From assembly GCA_937896295.1 (NCBI GenBank), contig CALBME010000127.1:1-19868 (forward strand): a stretch of DNA of 19,868 nucleotides, in the 5' to 3' direction. This stretch comes from an uncultured Micavibrio sp. (GTDB lineage Bacteria; Pseudomonadota; Alphaproteobacteria; Micavibrionales; UBA1664). A program made the position numbers and the translations under genes. Below, in pieces: positions 18,381 to 19,868 of the stretch (positions within the stretch are counted from its first letter, which is position 1; every line of letters starts with the position of its first letter). The notes beneath the pieces were generated by a model. That model saw nothing but the letters and a program-made list of their open reading frames with translations. It searched no databases and was not told where the DNA came from.

Positions 18381-19868
18381 TGGGCATTGCGCAGGAGATC
18401 GTCCAGAAACAGCAGTCTCTGGAATCAGATCGATCATCATTTGAAGCGCATTGGGCAGAGGTCGCGCCGCTTGTCTTTCCGAGACAGGACGATTTCTTTA
18501 AGAAGCAGGCGCAGCAGGGTGAAAAGCGCACACGCGAAAAGTTTGACGATACGGCGACACTGGCCCTTGACCATGGCGCGGCTGCGATTGAAGGCGTTGT
18601 CACGCCACGCGGCCAGATGTGGCATGGCATCGGACTGCCGGAAGCTATAGAGGAAGACCAGGAATCCCTTGAATGGGCGGACAGGCTGACCCGGTTCCTG
18701 TTCAAGAAAAGATATTCGTCTGAAGGTAATTTCGCCTCCCAGATCCATGAATGCTATATGAGCCTTCTGGCCTTCGGTACATGCGCACTGATCGTCGAGG
18801 ATATGTATGACGGGACGATCCGTTATAAATCCTCCCACATCGCAGAACATTACATTCAGGAAAATATCCGCGGCCGGGTTGATACGGACTACAGGAAGTA
18901 TCGCCTGACCGCAACGCAGGCCTACGAGAAGTTTAAGGAAAACACGCCTGAAATCGTTGTCAGGTCGCTGGACAGGGAACCATCGAAGAAGTTCGAGTTT
19001 ATCCATGCCGTCATTCCGAACAATGACAAATGGGACAGCTTCCACGTTTTTCCTGACACGGGGGCTTTGCTTGGCCGCGGAGAGTTTAAATCCTTCCCGT
19101 ACATAATCAGCCGGTGGGCGACCTCACCGAATGAGATTTACGGCCGTTCGCCTGCAATGACCGTCCTGTCAGAGATTAAGATGCTCAACTCCATGCGGAA
19201 AACGGAGATCAAGGCCCGTCACATGGCCGTCGATCCTCCTATTCTTGCGTCCGACCAGTCAACAATCAGGAAGTTCAGTCTTAAGCCGGGCACGATCAAC
19301 TACGGAACACTGGATGGTAATGGAAACCCTCTGGTTCGCCCGTATATGGATGGGAATAATATCAATGTCAGCAATGACGGGATTGATCAGTCCAGGGAAT
19401 TTATCAACCGCGCGTTCTTCCTGAACCTGTTCCAGATCCTCGTCGACGCGCCGCAAATGACGGCTACGGAAGTTTTACAGAGAGCGCAGGAAAAGGGCCA
19501 GCTTCTGACCCCGACTGCGGGACGCCAGATGTCCGAATTGCTTGAGCCAATCATTATGCGCGAAGTGGACATATATGAGCGGTATGGAATATTCGAGGAT
19601 ACAGGGTTTTTGAAGCTTCCGGACGCGGTGAAATCAGTCGGCGGTGAGTTTTCGGTAAAATACACCAACCCTCTGTCCCGCATGCAGCTGGCAGAGCAGG
19701 CGGTTGGGGTAGAGAGAACCATTCAAAGCCTTCTGCCTCTGGCCCAGTTTGATCCGTCTATCCTTGAGCGCATCGACTTCAAGGAATATGCGGACATTCT
19801 GCGCGAGGCCAATGGCGCACCGGCCAAAATCTTTAAAACAGACGAAGAAATGCAGGCGCTGGAAGATG
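18380..19868 (+). CDS. head-tail connector (portal) protein, 3' end cut by window
   Basis: The dodecameric ring at the capsid vertex through which DNA passes. It matches the T7-type head-tail connector family. N-terminal helices (IAQEIVQKQQSLESDRSSFEAHW) are followed by REKFDDTATLALDHGAAAIE, GVVTPRGQMWHGIGLP and CYMSLLAFGTCALIVED. Then come KSFPYIISRW, the FLNLFQILVDAPQMTATEVLQRAQEK region and a KYTNPLSRMQ segment. The frame is open for 496 codons to the right edge, so the C-terminus is missing. The ATG shares a base with the preceding stop. terL and the connector define this as a short-tailed phage packaging module. Confidence 0.92.
   Translation, partial: MGIAQEIVQKQQSLESDRSSFEAHWAEVAPLVFPRQDDFFKKQAQQGEKRTREKFDDTATLALDHGAAAIEGVVTPRGQMWHGIGLPEAIEEDQESLEWADRLTRFLFKKRYSSEGNFASQIHECYMSLLAFGTCALIVEDMYDGTIRYKSSHIAEHYIQENIRGRVDTDYRKYRLTATQAYEKFKENTPEIVVRSLDREPSKKFEFIHAVIPNNDKWDSFHVFPDTGALLGRGEFKSFPYIISRWATSPNEIYGRSPAMTVLSEIKMLNSMRKTEIKARHMAVDPPILASDQSTIRKFSLKPGTINYGTLDGNGNPLVRPYMDGNNINVSNDGIDQSREFINRAFFLNLFQILVDAPQMTATEVLQRAQEKGQLLTPTAGRQMSELLEPIIMREVDIYERYGIFEDTGFLKLPDAVKSVGGEFSVKYTNPLSRMQLAEQAVGVERTIQSLLPLAQFDPSILERIDFKEYADILREANGAPAKIFKTDEEMQALED

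Noticed and set aside
1..19868. CRISPR arrays, insertion sequences or transposase genes
   Set aside because: No regularly spaced repeats and no transposase-like protein were seen; the only long perfect inverted repeat is the 45-bp element in the T5orf172-type gene.

Overview
The window is about 20 kb of a double-stranded DNA phage or prophage. It shows a lambda-like modular order: a leftward early operon, a divergent control region, a rightward early/replication operon, then late genes (terminase, connector). The terminase, T7-type head-tail connector and helix-turn-helix families resemble podovirus-like temperate phages of Alphaproteobacteria. That host assignment rests on family resemblance from memory, not on a search. 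No integrase, lysis or tail gene is present; both ends cut through the genome, and the connector gene runs off the right edge.

Left arm (1-7570, all minus strand). A tightly packed operon of about 20 small genes, nearly all joined by ATGA, TAATG or TGATG overlaps, so translation is probably coupled throughout. Its recognisable core is a recombination pair (RecE-type PDDEXK exonuclease and RecT annealing protein) and a Lar-like restriction-alleviation protein. An Ead/Ea22-like protein, a DUF551-like protein, a zinc-ribbon miniprotein and a distal HTH regulator with its own operator-like palindrome are also present. Several genes are under 60 codons and were recovered here from their overlaps and Shine-Dalgarno sites.

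Control region (7571-7918). Four copies of a TGGGAAATATCCCA-type operator flank divergent promoters. The leftward promoter carries a site over its -10. The rightward promoter carries a site inside its spacer and starts a 61-aa Cro/CI-like HTH gene that appears leaderless. Between them are a short leftward unit with a half-HTH peptide and a strong terminator.

Right early arm (7919-14868, plus strand). This holds the HTH regulator, small unknown genes and a 35-aa lysine-rich H1-like peptide. These are followed by a degenerate cytosine-methyltransferase-like protein, a RusA-type resolvase and a C5 methyltransferase. A second convincing protein is encoded in another frame inside the C5 methyltransferase. 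Next comes a locus that looks like a C4-type antisense RNA (P1/P4-type immunity) overlapping an Ash-like ORF. It sits just upstream of the DnaB helicase and a helicase-loader/initiator gene, which contains iteron-like repeats and an A-rich tract (candidate origin). The arm ends with a T5orf172-type protein carrying a perfect 20+5+20 palindrome inserted exactly in phase.

Late region (14865-19868). A strong promoter followed closely by an intrinsic terminator suggests a lambda pR'/tR'-like late switch or a small RNA. It is followed by a small virion-like protein, a GIY-YIG nuclease, small and large terminase subunits, two small genes and the connector.

The most unusual items are the nested gene in the methyltransferase, the C4-like RNA placed to control replication genes, and the in-frame palindromic element.
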